Origin: an uncultured Acetobacteraceae bacterium
GTDB lineage: Bacteria; Pseudomonadota; Alphaproteobacteria; Acetobacterales; Acetobacteraceae
NCBI GenBank assembly: GCA_937930165.1
Contig: CALGVL010000051.1
Coordinates: 1 to 23,783 of the forward strand
Direction of reading: 5' to 3'
Length of the DNA: 23,783 nucleotides
Positions 6,917-15,335 of this stretch are shown in pieces. Each line of letters opens with the position of its first letter. Position 1 is the stretch's first letter. The notes beneath the pieces were generated by a model. That model was not told the DNA's origin and did no database searches. It saw only the letters and a list, made by a program, of their open reading frames with translations. Position numbers and translations under genes: made by a program.

Positions 6917-8011
6917 ATGAAGATCGACGGCAAGCCCTATCGCAGCGTCTGGGTGGATGAGGATGGCTGGACCGTCCGCATCTTCGACCAGACCAAGCTG
7001 CCCTGGTCGCTCGACATCCTGCGCCTGACCGATGAGGAGCAGGTGGCGCATGCCATCCGCACCATGCAGGTGCGGGGGGCGCCGCTGATCGGCGCCGTCG
7101 CCGCCTATGGGGTGGCGCTGGCGTTGCGGCGCGACCCCTCCACCGCCAATCTGGAGCGGGTGGTGGAGATGCTGGGCAGGACGCGCCCCACCGCCATCAA
7201 CCTGCGCTGGGCGCTGGACCGGATGCGGGCGGCGCTGCACAACCTGGCCCCGACGGACCGCGTGGCCGCCGCCTATGCCGAGGCGGCGGCGATCTGCGAG
7301 GATGATGTGGAGACCTGCCGCCGGATCGGCGAGCACGGGCTGCCGCTGCTGCAGGAGATCGCCGCCCGCAAAGGTCCGGGCGAGCGGGTGAACGTCCTTA
7401 CCCATTGCAATGCCGGCTGGCTGGCCACCGTGGACTATGGCACGGCGCTGAGCCCGATCTTCCAGGCGCATGATGCCGGCCTGCCGGTCCATGTCTGGGT
7501 GGACGAGACCCGCCCGCGCAACCAGGGCGCAGCGCTGACCGCCTGGGAGCTGGGCAAGCACGGCGTCCCGCATACCGTGGTGGCGGACAATGCCGGCGGC
7601 CATCTGATGCAGCACGGGCAGGTGGACATCTGCATCGTCGGCACCGACCGGGTGACCCGCCAGGGCGACGTTGCCAACAAGATCGGCACCTATCTGAAGG
7701 CGCTGGCGGCGCGGGACAACGGCATCCCCTTCTGGGTCGCCCTGCCCCATTCCACCCTGGACATGCGGGTGCGGGACGGGGTGGCGGAGATCCCGATCGA
7801 GGAACGGGCGGAAGCGGAAGTGACCGAACTGACCGGCCGCACCGCCGATGGCCGGCTGGAGACGGTGCGGGTGGTGGCGGAAGGCAGCCCCGCCGCCAAC
7901 CCGGCCTTCGACGTGACCCCGGCCCGCCTGGTCACCGGCCTCATCACCGAAAGGGGGCGCTGCGAGGCTTCCGAGGCGGGGCTGCGGAAACTCTACCCGG
8001 AGAAGGGCTGA
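6917..8011 (+). CDS. mtnA: S-methyl-5-thioribose-1-phosphate isomerase
   Basis: The 364-residue protein converts methylthioribose-1-phosphate to methylthioribulose-1-phosphate in the methionine salvage pathway. Family marks are complete: RTMQVRGAPLIGAVAAYG (substrate phosphate binding), catalytic Cys164 in LTHCNAGWLA, VDETRPRNQGA, catalytic Asp244 in VGTDRVTRQGDVANKIGTY, and PFWVALPHSTLD. The length is normal for the bacterial enzyme. eIF2B-like regulatory subunits and ribose-1,5-bisphosphate isomerases share the fold but lack this motif set. No other methionine salvage gene lies in the window. Its 3' end overlaps the converging small membrane protein gene by 19 bp. Confidence 0.95.
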   Translation: MKIDGKPYRSVWVDEDGWTVRIFDQTKLPWSLDILRLTDEEQVAHAIRTMQVRGAPLIGAVAAYGVALALRRDPSTANLERVVEMLGRTRPTAINLRWALDRMRAALHNLAPTDRVAAAYAEAAAICEDDVETCRRIGEHGLPLLQEIAARKGPGERVNVLTHCNAGWLATVDYGTALSPIFQAHDAGLPVHVWVDETRPRNQGAALTAWELGKHGVPHTVVADNAGGHLMQHGQVDICIVGTDRVTRQGDVANKIGTYLKALAARDNGIPFWVALPHSTLDMRVRDGVAEIPIEERAEAEVTELTGRTADGRLETVRVVAEGSPAANPAFDVTPARLVTGLITERGRCEASEAGLRKLYPEKG

Positions 8012-8217
8012 CCCGCCTCCACCGGCATTCCGTGCGGGGTGCGGCGCTCCAGCAGGACCAGGCCCAGGATCAGCAGGGCGCCGGCCACACAGGCCGCATA
8101 GAAGGCCGCCACCGGCGGCACCCGGCCGGGTGCCAGCGCGTCGCTCAGCAGCAGGGCGACGAGGCAGCAGATCACGGCAAGGGCGCTCCCGATCAGGGCA
8201 CAGGCGATGCGTTGCAT
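7993..8217 (-). CDS. Small two-helix membrane protein, unknown function
   Basis: The 74-residue product has two strongly hydrophobic segments (IACALIGSALAVICCLVALLL and VAAFYAACVAGALLILGLVLL) joined by a short polar loop, followed by a charged tail. The ATG at 8217 has GGGGAG about 10 bp upstream. The gene converges on mtnA, and its last 19 bp overlap the mtnA 3' end. No family is recognised. The clean two-helix pattern supports a real gene; the size and overlap keep confidence moderate. Confidence 0.55.
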   Translation of the reverse strand: MQRIACALIGSALAVICCLVALLLSDALAPGRVPPVAAFYAACVAGALLILGLVLLERRTPHGMPVEAGQPFSG

Positions 8218-8241
8218 GAGGATGGTGCTCCCCGGCTCAAT

Positions 8242-8256
8242 GGGCCGAAGCGGCCC
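8242..8256. repeat. Perfect short inverted repeat in a divergent intergenic region
   Basis: GGGCCG and CGGCCC flank a 3-base loop. It lies about 25 bp upstream of the small membrane protein start, in the gap that also precedes the ABC importer. It could be a hairpin in the leader RNA or an operator, but such palindromes are frequent at this GC content. Confidence 0.25.
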
Positions 8257-8458
8257 GTCACGAGGGAAATAACCCCCCGCAGACGGCGGCTTCGGGCCGG
8301 GCCTGGGGCGTTTTCGTGGCAATGACCTCTCCACCTGCCCGCACCGTAGGCAGAGTTGGTGCGAAACCGTCCACAAAGCCGGAGGGGAACGGTTGCGCCC
8401 CCTCGGGGAATGGCGGATCGTGCGTGGCCAGGGATGCCCACCTGGGGGAGAGACGCCG

Positions 8459-9312
8459 ATGATGCGCCCTTCGCTCGCTGCCTTACTGATCTCGGCCGGC
8501 CTGTCCGGCACCGCCCTTGCGCAGACCGCGCCGGCCGACCAGCCGCCGTTGCGCTGCGGGGTGGACGGCACCTTCGCGCCACATGCCTACCCGAAGCTGG
8601 ATGGCGGGGTGCAGGGCTTCCAGGTGGACCTGTTCCAGGAGGTGGCGAAGCGCATGGGGCGGCGCATTGTGATCGAGTCCGCCAGCTTCTCCGGCCTGAT
8701 CCCGGCGCTGAATGCGGGGCGCTACGATTTCCTCTGCGCGCCGACCACGGTGACACCGGAGCGGGCAGCGAATCTGCTCTTCACCGAAGGCTATCTCTGG
8801 ACCGAGCTGCAATTCGGCATCCGCCGCGGCACGCCCCCGATCAGGTCCGAGGAGGACCTGCGTGGCAAGGCGATCAGCGTGAACAAGGGCACACCCTATG
8901 AGCGCTGGGTGCGCGAGAATGCCGAGCGGCTGAACCTGACCCTGCTGGCCTTCGACACCCAGCCGGATGCCGTGCAGGCGGTGCTGCAGGGGCGGGCCTA
9001 TGCGAACCTGTCCGGCAACACCGTCATCAAGTACAGCGCCAGCCGCACCCCGCAATTCGTCGCCGACTGGGTGCTGCCCGGCACGCGCTATCACTGGGGC
9101 ACGCCCTTCCGCAAGGACAGCGCCGCGATGCGCAACCAGGTGGAGGAGGTGATCGAGTGCATGAAGAAGGACGGCACCATCGCCCGCCTCTCCGAGCGCT
9201 GGTTCGGCGTCGCGCCGAAGCCGGACGATGCGGAGCGGGTGGTCTTCCCCGGCTACGGCCCGCCCGGCCTGCCGGGCTACGACCCGACCCCGCATGAGCC
9301 GCGCTGCGGCTG

Positions 9313-9313
<1 letters not shown>
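8459..9313 (+). CDS. Polar amino acid ABC transporter, periplasmic binding protein
   Basis: The 284-residue protein of the family-3 solute-binding type captures an amino acid in the periplasm. It has a Sec signal peptide ([22 protein letters not shown]) and the expected fold markers: [34 protein letters not shown], a ligand-lobe crossover near [17 protein letters not shown], and [12 protein letters not shown] at the C-terminal end. GGGGGAG at 8444-8450 lies 8 bp before the first of two adjacent ATG codons. The stop overlaps the ATPase start. The specific amino acid cannot be told; the proximity of D-amino-acid-producing enzymes is suggestive but 3 kb away. Confidence 0.92.
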
Positions 9314-10053
<740 letters not shown>

Positions 10054-10058
10054 CCGCC

Positions 10059-10739
10059 ATGAGCAATTGGGACCGCTTCCTCGACAGCTTCTTCAACCTG
10101 AAGGTCGCGGCGGAATACCTGCCGAAGATCATCGAAGGCTTCTGGCTGACGGTCCTGCTGGCCCTCTGCATCGTCGTGACGGGCCTCGTCGCTGGGCTGC
10201 TGCTGGCGGTGCTGCGCAGCTTCGGCATTCGGGTGCTGAACTGGCTCATCATCTTCGCGGTGGACCTGTTCCGGGCGCTGCCGCCGCTGGTGCTGATCAC
10301 GCTGCTGTTCTTCGGCCTGCCGGCGGCGGGGTTCTCGCTGACCGGCTTCGCCTCCACCTGGCTCGCCCTCTCCCTGGTGCTGATGGCCTTCGCCGAGGAG
10401 ATCTTCTGGGCCGGCATCACCGCCGTCCCGAAGGGCCAGTGGGAGGCGGCGCGCTCCACCGGCCTTACCTTCCTGCAAACCCTGCGCATGGTGGTGCTGC
10501 CCCAGGCGCTGCGCATGACCATCCCGCCGCTCACCAACCGCACCATCGCCATCACCAAGGGGACGGCGCTGGCCTCCGTCGTCGCGGTGCAGGAGATCCT
10601 GGGGGCGGCGCAGGCCGGCGTCTCCTTCTCCTTCAACCCGACGCCGCTGACGCTCGGTGCCCTCGCCTATCTGGTGCTGTTCGTCCCGGTGGTGCTGCTC
10701 GGGCGCTGGATCGAGACGCGCTTCGCCTGGAAGCGATAG
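10059..10739 (+). CDS. Polar amino acid ABC transporter, permease 1
   Basis: The 226-residue inner-membrane permease is of the His/Glu/Gln/Arg/opine type, with about five transmembrane helices. The EAA loop that contacts the ATPase is visible in WEAARSTGLTFLQTLRMVVLPQA. It has the family N-terminal helix (GFWLTVLLALCIVVTGLVAG) and the VDLFRALPPLVLI segment. It follows the ATPase by 5 bp and precedes a second permease by 9 bp; the two are expected to form a heterodimeric channel. Confidence 0.93.
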   Translation: MSNWDRFLDSFFNLKVAAEYLPKIIEGFWLTVLLALCIVVTGLVAGLLLAVLRSFGIRVLNWLIIFAVDLFRALPPLVLITLLFFGLPAAGFSLTGFASTWLALSLVLMAFAEEIFWAGITAVPKGQWEAARSTGLTFLQTLRMVVLPQALRMTIPPLTNRTIAITKGTALASVVAVQEILGAAQAGVSFSFNPTPLTLGALAYLVLFVPVVLLGRWIETRFAWKR

Positions 10740-10748
10740 GGCGGGCCG

Positions 10749-11429
10749 ATGACATTCGACGATTTCCTTTCCGCCTTCTTCAGCCTGGACATCCTGCGCC
10801 AGGCCTGGCCGATCCTGCTGGACGGGCTGGTGCAGACGATTCTGCTCTCCCTGCTGGTGGTACCGCTGGGGCTGCTGGGCGGGGTGATCCTGGCGGTGCT
10901 CTCGACCATCCATCACCCGCTGCTGCGCTGGCCGCTGATGGCCTGGGTGGACCTGTTCCGCGCCCTGCCGCCGCTGGTCCTGCTGGTCTTCATCTATGCC
11001 GGCCTGCCCTTCGCCGGGCTGGAGGTGACGGCCTGGCAGGCGGTGGCGATCGGCTTCTTCCTCAATACCGGCGCCTATTACGGGGAAATCCTGCGGGCCG
11101 GGATCGAGAGCGTGCCGCGCGGCCAGATGGAAGCGGCGCGCAGCACCGGCCTCTCGCGCGGGCAGGCGATGGGTTTCGTCATCCTGCCGCAGGCGGTCAG
11201 GAACGTGCTGCCGGACCTCATCAGCAACACGCTGGAGGTGGTGAAGCTCACCTCCATCGCCAGCGTGGTGGCGCTGCCGGAACTGCTGTTCCAGGCGCGC
11301 CAGGCGCAGAGCGTCACCTACAACGCGACGCCGATCATGGCCGCGGCGGTGATCTATTTCATCCTGCTCTGGCCGGTGGTCCGGCTGCTGTCGCGGCTGG
11401 AGAACCGGCAACTGGCAGGGCGGCGGTAA
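10749..11429 (+). CDS. Polar amino acid ABC transporter, permease 2
   Basis: This is the partner permease, also 226 residues, with the same layout: GLVQTILLSLLVVPLGLLGG, VDLFRALPPLVLL and an EAA loop in MEAARSTGLSRGQAMGFVILPQA. It shares the VDLFRALPPLVL and EAARSTGL segments with its neighbour and so arose from the same ancestor. It is the last gene of the importer operon; the stop is 1 bp from the end of the converging DUF3237 gene, leaving no separate terminator region. Confidence 0.93.
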   Translation: MTFDDFLSAFFSLDILRQAWPILLDGLVQTILLSLLVVPLGLLGGVILAVLSTIHHPLLRWPLMAWVDLFRALPPLVLLVFIYAGLPFAGLEVTAWQAVAIGFFLNTGAYYGEILRAGIESVPRGQMEAARSTGLSRGQAMGFVILPQAVRNVLPDLISNTLEVVKLTSIASVVALPELLFQARQAQSVTYNATPIMAAAVIYFILLWPVVRLLSRLENRQLAGRR

Positions 11430-11430
11430 C

Positions 11431-11910
11431 CTATTTCACCACATAGACATCATAGACCGGCCCGCCCGGCGGCCGTTGGCCGACGCCCACCGCGATCACG
11501 CGATTCAGCCAGGCAAGGTCGGGATCGCCGGTCTCGAAGCGGACGGCGATGCGGAAATAGTAGCTCGCCGGGTCAGCCGCCTCGCCCCGGTTCAGCCGCG
11601 CCAGCACCTCCGGTGCGCCGGTGCGGATGCCGCTGTACTGCATGTAGAAGGTCTTGCCGGCATCGGTGCGCAGCACCAGCCGCACATCCATATGGGCGGT
11701 GCCATCCGGCTCCACCCGCAGCCAGTCGGCGGTGGTGCCGGGCACCAGTTCGCCGCGCAGCCGCGGCCCCTCGAAGCGCCCGCCCGTCACCGGGATCACG
11801 CGCAGCTCGCCGCCGCGGGCATCGGGCGCGGTGGCCATATGCGGCGCGCCCGCATTCAGCGACAGGCGGAACAGGAATTCGGTGTGCAGCGGCAGCGGCG
11901 TGTCGGCCAT
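11431..11910 (-). CDS. DUF3237 family protein
   Basis: The 159-residue protein matches the DUF3237 family: an N-terminal LHTEFLFRLSLNAGAP, a central GGRFEGPRLRGELVPGTTADWLRVEPDGTAHMDVRLVLRTDAG, and YYFRIAVRFETGDPDLAWLNRVIAVGVGQ near the end. The family has a beta-barrel-like fold, is cytosolic (no signal seen) and has no established reaction. A long purine-rich GGAGGGGAGGGG-type site lies before the ATG. It follows the rhodanese gene on the same strand after 31 bp, so the two are probably cotranscribed. Confidence 0.88.
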   Translation of the reverse strand: MADTPLPLHTEFLFRLSLNAGAPHMATAPDARGGELRVIPVTGGRFEGPRLRGELVPGTTADWLRVEPDGTAHMDVRLVLRTDAGKTFYMQYSGIRTGAPEVLARLNRGEAADPASYYFRIAVRFETGDPDLAWLNRVIAVGVGQRPPGGPVYDVYVVK

Positions 11911-11941
11911 GCCAGTCCCCTCCCCTCCTCTGGGCTATCCT

Positions 11942-12358
11942 TCAACGCTGCCGCCAGGGCAGGCCATCCGCCTTCCAGCCGGCGACCGTGCCGCGATGGC
12001 CTTCCGGGTCCACCGGCCCCTCGAATCCGTCGGCGAGGTTGAAGACATGCGGGAAGCCGGCGGCCTTGGCCGCCTGCGCCGCCGCCAGGCTGCGCGCACC
12101 GGAGCGGCACAGGAAGTACAGCTTGTTCAGCGGCGTCAGCCCGGCCTTGCGCAGACGCTCCACGAAGGCACCGTTCACCTGCATGGAGGGATAGACCTGC
12201 CACGGGATGAGCACGGCCTGCTTGCCGATCTCCCCCAGTTCGGGAATGCCGACGAAATTCCATTCGGCATCGGTCCGCACATCCACCAGCGCGGCATCGG
12301 GATCGGTCCGCAGCGCGTCCCAGGCCTGGCGGGCGCTGACATCGGGCACTCCGGGCAT
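11942..12358 (-). CDS. Single-domain rhodanese-like sulfurtransferase
   Basis: The 138-residue protein is one rhodanese domain, with AALVDVRTDAEWNFVGIP near the N-terminus and an active-site loop CRSGARS holding the persulfide cysteine Cys84. The six-residue active loop is the sulfurtransferase length rather than the seven-residue loop of Cdc25-type phosphatases. No signal peptide is seen. A GGAGGGAGGAG ribosome site precedes the ATG. Sulfur donor and acceptor are unknown; the neighbouring DUF3237 gene offers no clue. Confidence 0.9.
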   Translation of the reverse strand: MPGVPDVSARQAWDALRTDPDAALVDVRTDAEWNFVGIPELGEIGKQAVLIPWQVYPSMQVNGAFVERLRKAGLTPLNKLYFLCRSGARSLAAAQAAKAAGFPHVFNLADGFEGPVDPEGHRGTVAGWKADGLPWRQR

Positions 12359-12710
12359 GGGCTTCTCCTCCCTCCTCTCCAGGGCAGAATGGGGCGCCAG
12401 AGGGCAGGCGGCAATGCATTCCCGCTATGGGCATGGCGCGTCGCCCCAGTCCAGGCCGCGCCGGAGAGGGGTGGGCGGGTTCCGTCTCGGGCCGGCCCGG
12501 ATCGTGTCATAATTAGTCAATCGTATCTTTTTTGTTGGTTGTTGGTTAAACCTGCGCCTATCTCTGATTGATGGCGCCGGCCGGGGATGCCCACCATGAC
12601 CGCCGCCTCCTCCGATCCGCACATGCTGCCGCCGGGCGACGCTCTGTGGCGGGGCGGTGGGCCGCTGCTCCTGACCTTCTCCTTCGCCATAGAGGGCTGG
12701 ACCGCGCCTT
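12359..12710. other. 352-bp intergenic region with an AT-rich island and a possible gene remnant
   Basis: This is a gap between two minus-strand genes. Positions 12507-12550 form one of the two AT-rich patches in the window, with a T-run and a tandem GTTGGTT repeat (12534-12547). It probably contains the promoter of the rhodanese/DUF3237 pair (a TTGACT-like hexamer is readable on the minus strand at 12519-12514, without a convincing -10). A plus-strand 46-codon frame from 12596 to 12736 runs into the 3' end of the nicotinamidase gene and may be a truncated gene start. I see no credible intact gene here. Confidence 0.4.
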
Positions 12711-13370
12711 CTAGGCAAGGAGGTCGCTGCTGGTGACGAAGCGCACGCCGAGTGTCACGAGCCGCGCCCGCGCCGCATCCATGGTGGTTTCGCCGGAGGG
12801 CAAAGGCAGGCCGATGCCACGGCAGGCATCCTCCACCACGAAGGCGGTGAAGCCGTGCTGCACCGCATTCTCCGCCGACCAGGCGACGCAGAAATCCGTG
12901 GCCAGGCCGCAGAAGAACACCCGCCGCACCCCGCGCGCCCGCAGCCAGGCATCGAGGCCAGTGCTGGTTCTGCGGTCATTCTCCAGGAAGGTGGAGTAGC
13001 TGTCGATCTCCGGCCGGAAGCCCTTGCGCACGATCAGTTCGATCCGCCTCTGGTCGAGGTCGCGGTGCAGCGCGGCATTGGCGCTGCCCTGCACGGCATG
13101 GTCGGGCCAGAGGGTCTGCGGGCCGTAGGGGGCCTCGATGCTCTCGAATGGCATCCGGCCCGGATGCGAACTGGCGAAGGAGAGATGTCCGGGCGGATGC
13201 CAGTCCTGGGTGGCGAAGGCGTGCTGGAAGGGACCGGCGAGCAGCCGGTTGATCACAGGCACCACGGCATCGCCCTCCGCCACGGGAAGCTCGCCGCCCG
13301 GCATGAAGGTGGGCTGGACATCCACCACGCCCAGCATGTCAGTGGCGGGATCGATCGCGATTCCGGCCAT
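12711..13370 (-). CDS. pncA: Nicotinamidase (pyrazinamidase)
   Basis: The 219-residue isochorismatase-fold hydrolase deamidates nicotinamide to nicotinate for NAD salvage. The catalytic triad is visible: Asp17 (VVDVQPTF), Lys116 (VRKGF) and Cys161 (GLATDFCVAWSA). The metal site shows Asp56 and His58 in TQDWHPPGHLSF. The ATG at 13370 has AGGAGG about 8 bp upstream and gives the normal cytosolic length. In the same frame directly upstream lies a signal-peptide-like stretch cut by an amber codon (13371-13481, listed separately). Function is secure from the motifs; original cellular location is the open question. Confidence 0.93.
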   Translation of the reverse strand: MAGIAIDPATDMLGVVDVQPTFMPGGELPVAEGDAVVPVINRLLAGPFQHAFATQDWHPPGHLSFASSHPGRMPFESIEAPYGPQTLWPDHAVQGSANAALHRDLDQRRIELIVRKGFRPEIDSYSTFLENDRRTSTGLDAWLRARGVRRVFFCGLATDFCVAWSAENAVQHGFTAFVVEDACRGIGLPLPSGETTMDAARARLVTLGVRFVTSSDLLA

Positions 13371-13481
13371 GTCCTGTCCTCCTCCTGTCGCGGGGCCGGT
13401 CTGCGTCAGGGCAGGGCCAGCCGCAAGTAGTGTCGCGGCGGAGAGCGCCAGGGCGTTGCGGCGGGGAACGGACTAAGGCAT
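13371..13481 (-). pseudogene. Amber-interrupted signal-peptide-like extension of the nicotinamidase gene
   Basis: On the minus strand, GGGGGAGG followed 6 bp later by ATG (13481-13479) starts a frame reading M-P-stop. The same frame then continues without interruption through SVPRRNALALSAATLLAAG and PALTQTGPATGGGQD into the nicotinamidase start. The peptide has a twin-arginine pair, a hydrophobic core and a small-residue end, as in a Tat or Sec signal peptide. The stop is TAG at 13475-13473. No ATG, GTG or TTG lies between the stop and 13370, so translation of the enzyme must begin at 13370. It may be a decayed export signal, a short leader peptide, a read error, or chance. Confidence 0.4.
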
Positions 13482-13617
13482 GGCAGCCTCCCCCTGCCCT
13501 GCGTGAGCCTGGCCCGGCGCGGCGCCGTGCCGCCAGGACATCCCATGCGGTCCCCCCAACGGGTTGCGCAACGGACGCCATGGCGCGAGGCTTGGGGCGG
13601 ACAGCGAAGGAACGCCC

Positions 13618-15312
13618 ATGCCCGAGACGGATTGGCGCAGCCGCGCCGGCAGCCCCTTCACCTGCGACAAGCGCCCGGCCCTCGGATCGCGCGGCATGGT
13701 GGTGACGAATCATCCGCTGGCCTCGGCCGCCGGGGCGGAGATGCTGGCCGGCGGCGGCAATGCGGTGGATGCGGCGGTCGCAGCCCTGTTTGCCCTGACC
13801 GTGGTGGAGCCGATGATGGTCGGGCTGCTCGGCGGCGGCATGGCGCATCTCCGCCTGCCGGACGGCAGCCATGTCGTGATCGACGGCCTCTCCACCGTGC
13901 CGGCGGCGGGAAGGCCGGACATGTTCACCCCCGTCTCCCAGGACTGGCCGGCGGCGCTGGAGACGGTGGGGCGGGAGAATGCCGTCGGGCCGAAATCCGT
14001 CGCCGTCCCCGGCAACCTGCTGGCCTGGTGCGAGGCCCTGGAGCGTTTCGGTAGCCTCTCCCTGGACGATGTGATGCAGCCTGCCATCCGCCTGGCGGAG
14101 CGCGGCTTCCCCGTCACCCCCTATCTCTCCGAATGTGCCGCCGAGGCTGGGGCGGACCTGGCCCGCGATCCCGCCATCGCCGCGCTGTTCCTGCCGGATG
14201 GCGCGCCGGTGCGGCCCGGCACCAGGCTGGTCCAGGGCGCCGCGGCGGAGACGCTGCGGACCATCGCAAAGGAAGGCCCTGGCGCATTGCATGGCGGGCC
14301 CGTCGGCGCTGCCGTCGCGGCGCATGTGGCGAAGCTGGGCGGGCTGCTGGACGAGGCCGACCTGCGCGACGCCCGCACCGTAAGCCGCGCCCCGGTGCGC
14401 GGCACCTATCGCGGGGTGGAGGTGGTGGGGCCCCCGCCGCCTTCCTCCGGCGGGGTGCATGTGATCCAGATGCTGAACCTGCTGGAGGGGTTCGACCTTC
14501 GGGCGCTCGGCTTCGGCACGCCGGCCACGCTGCACCTGATCGCCGAGGCGCTGAAGATCGCCTTCGCCGACCGTGCCGCCGCCACCGCCGATCCGGCCTT
14601 CGTGCAGGTGCCGGTCGAACGCCTGCTGTCTAAGGACTATGCGGCGGAACGGCGGGCGCGGCTGGATCCCGGCCGGGCGCAGGCATGGGCCGCCGGCGTC
14701 GCGGCGGGCGAGAGCCCCAATACCACGCATCTGACCGTGGCCGACGCCGATGGCCGCATCGTCTGCGCCACCCACACCATCAACAGCCTGTTCGGCGCCC
14801 GCTTCCTGGTGCCGGAGGTAGGGCTGATCCCGAATAATTACATGGCGCTGTTCGATCCGCGGCCGGGCCATGCGCTCTCCATCGCTCCGGGCAAGCGCAT
14901 CACCACCAGCCAAGCGCCGCTGATCGCGCTGCGCGACGGCCGGCCGCTGGTGGCGCTGGGCCTGCCGGGGGGCCTGCGCATCTTCGGCTCCGCCATGCAG
15001 GCGCTGCTGAATCTGCTGGACCATGGGATGAGCCTGCAGGAAGCGGTGGAGGCGCCGCGCCTCTGGACCCAGGGCCAGGCCGTGGAGGTGGAGATGGCAG
15101 TGCCGGAGGGCGTGCGCACCGCCCTGAGCGCGATGGGGCACGAGGTGCTGGCCCTGCCGCATGTGGCCGGCGGCATGTGCGCCATCCGCTTTCATCCCGA
15201 CGGCGTGCTGGAGGGCGCCGCCTGCTGGCGCGCAGACGGCACCGCCATCGGCATCGGGGGTGGGCTGGCGCGCGAGGGCGTGCGCTTCTGGCCGGACCGG
15301 CCCCGGAGCTGA
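13618..15312 (+). CDS. Gamma-glutamyltransferase family protein (YwrD-like, no signal peptide)
   Basis: The 564-residue Ntn-hydrolase should self-cleave before Thr369 in SPNTTHLTVADADG into large and small subunits and act on gamma-glutamyl bonds such as glutathione. Other family marks are GMVVTNHPLASAAGAEMLAGGGNAVDAA, LLGGGM, GPPPPSSGG and the small-subunit NNYMALFDPRPG. The N-terminus is polar with no signal peptide, unlike the periplasmic E. coli Ggt, so a cytosolic YwrD-like role is more likely. Some members of this superfamily are cephalosporin acylases or act on other amides, so the substrate is uncertain. The start at 13618 has GAAGGA upstream; it is divergent from the nicotinamidase gene. 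Confidence 0.9.
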   Translation: MPETDWRSRAGSPFTCDKRPALGSRGMVVTNHPLASAAGAEMLAGGGNAVDAAVAALFALTVVEPMMVGLLGGGMAHLRLPDGSHVVIDGLSTVPAAGRPDMFTPVSQDWPAALETVGRENAVGPKSVAVPGNLLAWCEALERFGSLSLDDVMQPAIRLAERGFPVTPYLSECAAEAGADLARDPAIAALFLPDGAPVRPGTRLVQGAAAETLRTIAKEGPGALHGGPVGAAVAAHVAKLGGLLDEADLRDARTVSRAPVRGTYRGVEVVGPPPPSSGGVHVIQMLNLLEGFDLRALGFGTPATLHLIAEALKIAFADRAAATADPAFVQVPVERLLSKDYAAERRARLDPGRAQAWAAGVAAGESPNTTHLTVADADGRIVCATHTINSLFGARFLVPEVGLIPNNYMALFDPRPGHALSIAPGKRITTSQAPLIALRDGRPLVALGLPGGLRIFGSAMQALLNLLDHGMSLQEAVEAPRLWTQGQAVEVEMAVPEGVRTALSAMGHEVLALPHVAGGMCAIRFHPDGVLEGAACWRADGTAIGIGGGLAREGVRFWPDRPRS

Positions 15313-15335
15313 GCGGCGCCGCCGGCCGCAAGGGG

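Noticed and set aside
5636..7750. A 704-codon open frame on the minus strand
   Set aside because: It is antisense to UPF0262, the CDF-like gene and mtnA, which all have clear family motifs; the translation is low-complexity and not protein-like.
15313..15335. GC-rich palindrome between the converging transferase and kinase genes
   Set aside because: Only 5-bp arms and no U-tract on either strand; not enough to call a bidirectional terminator.
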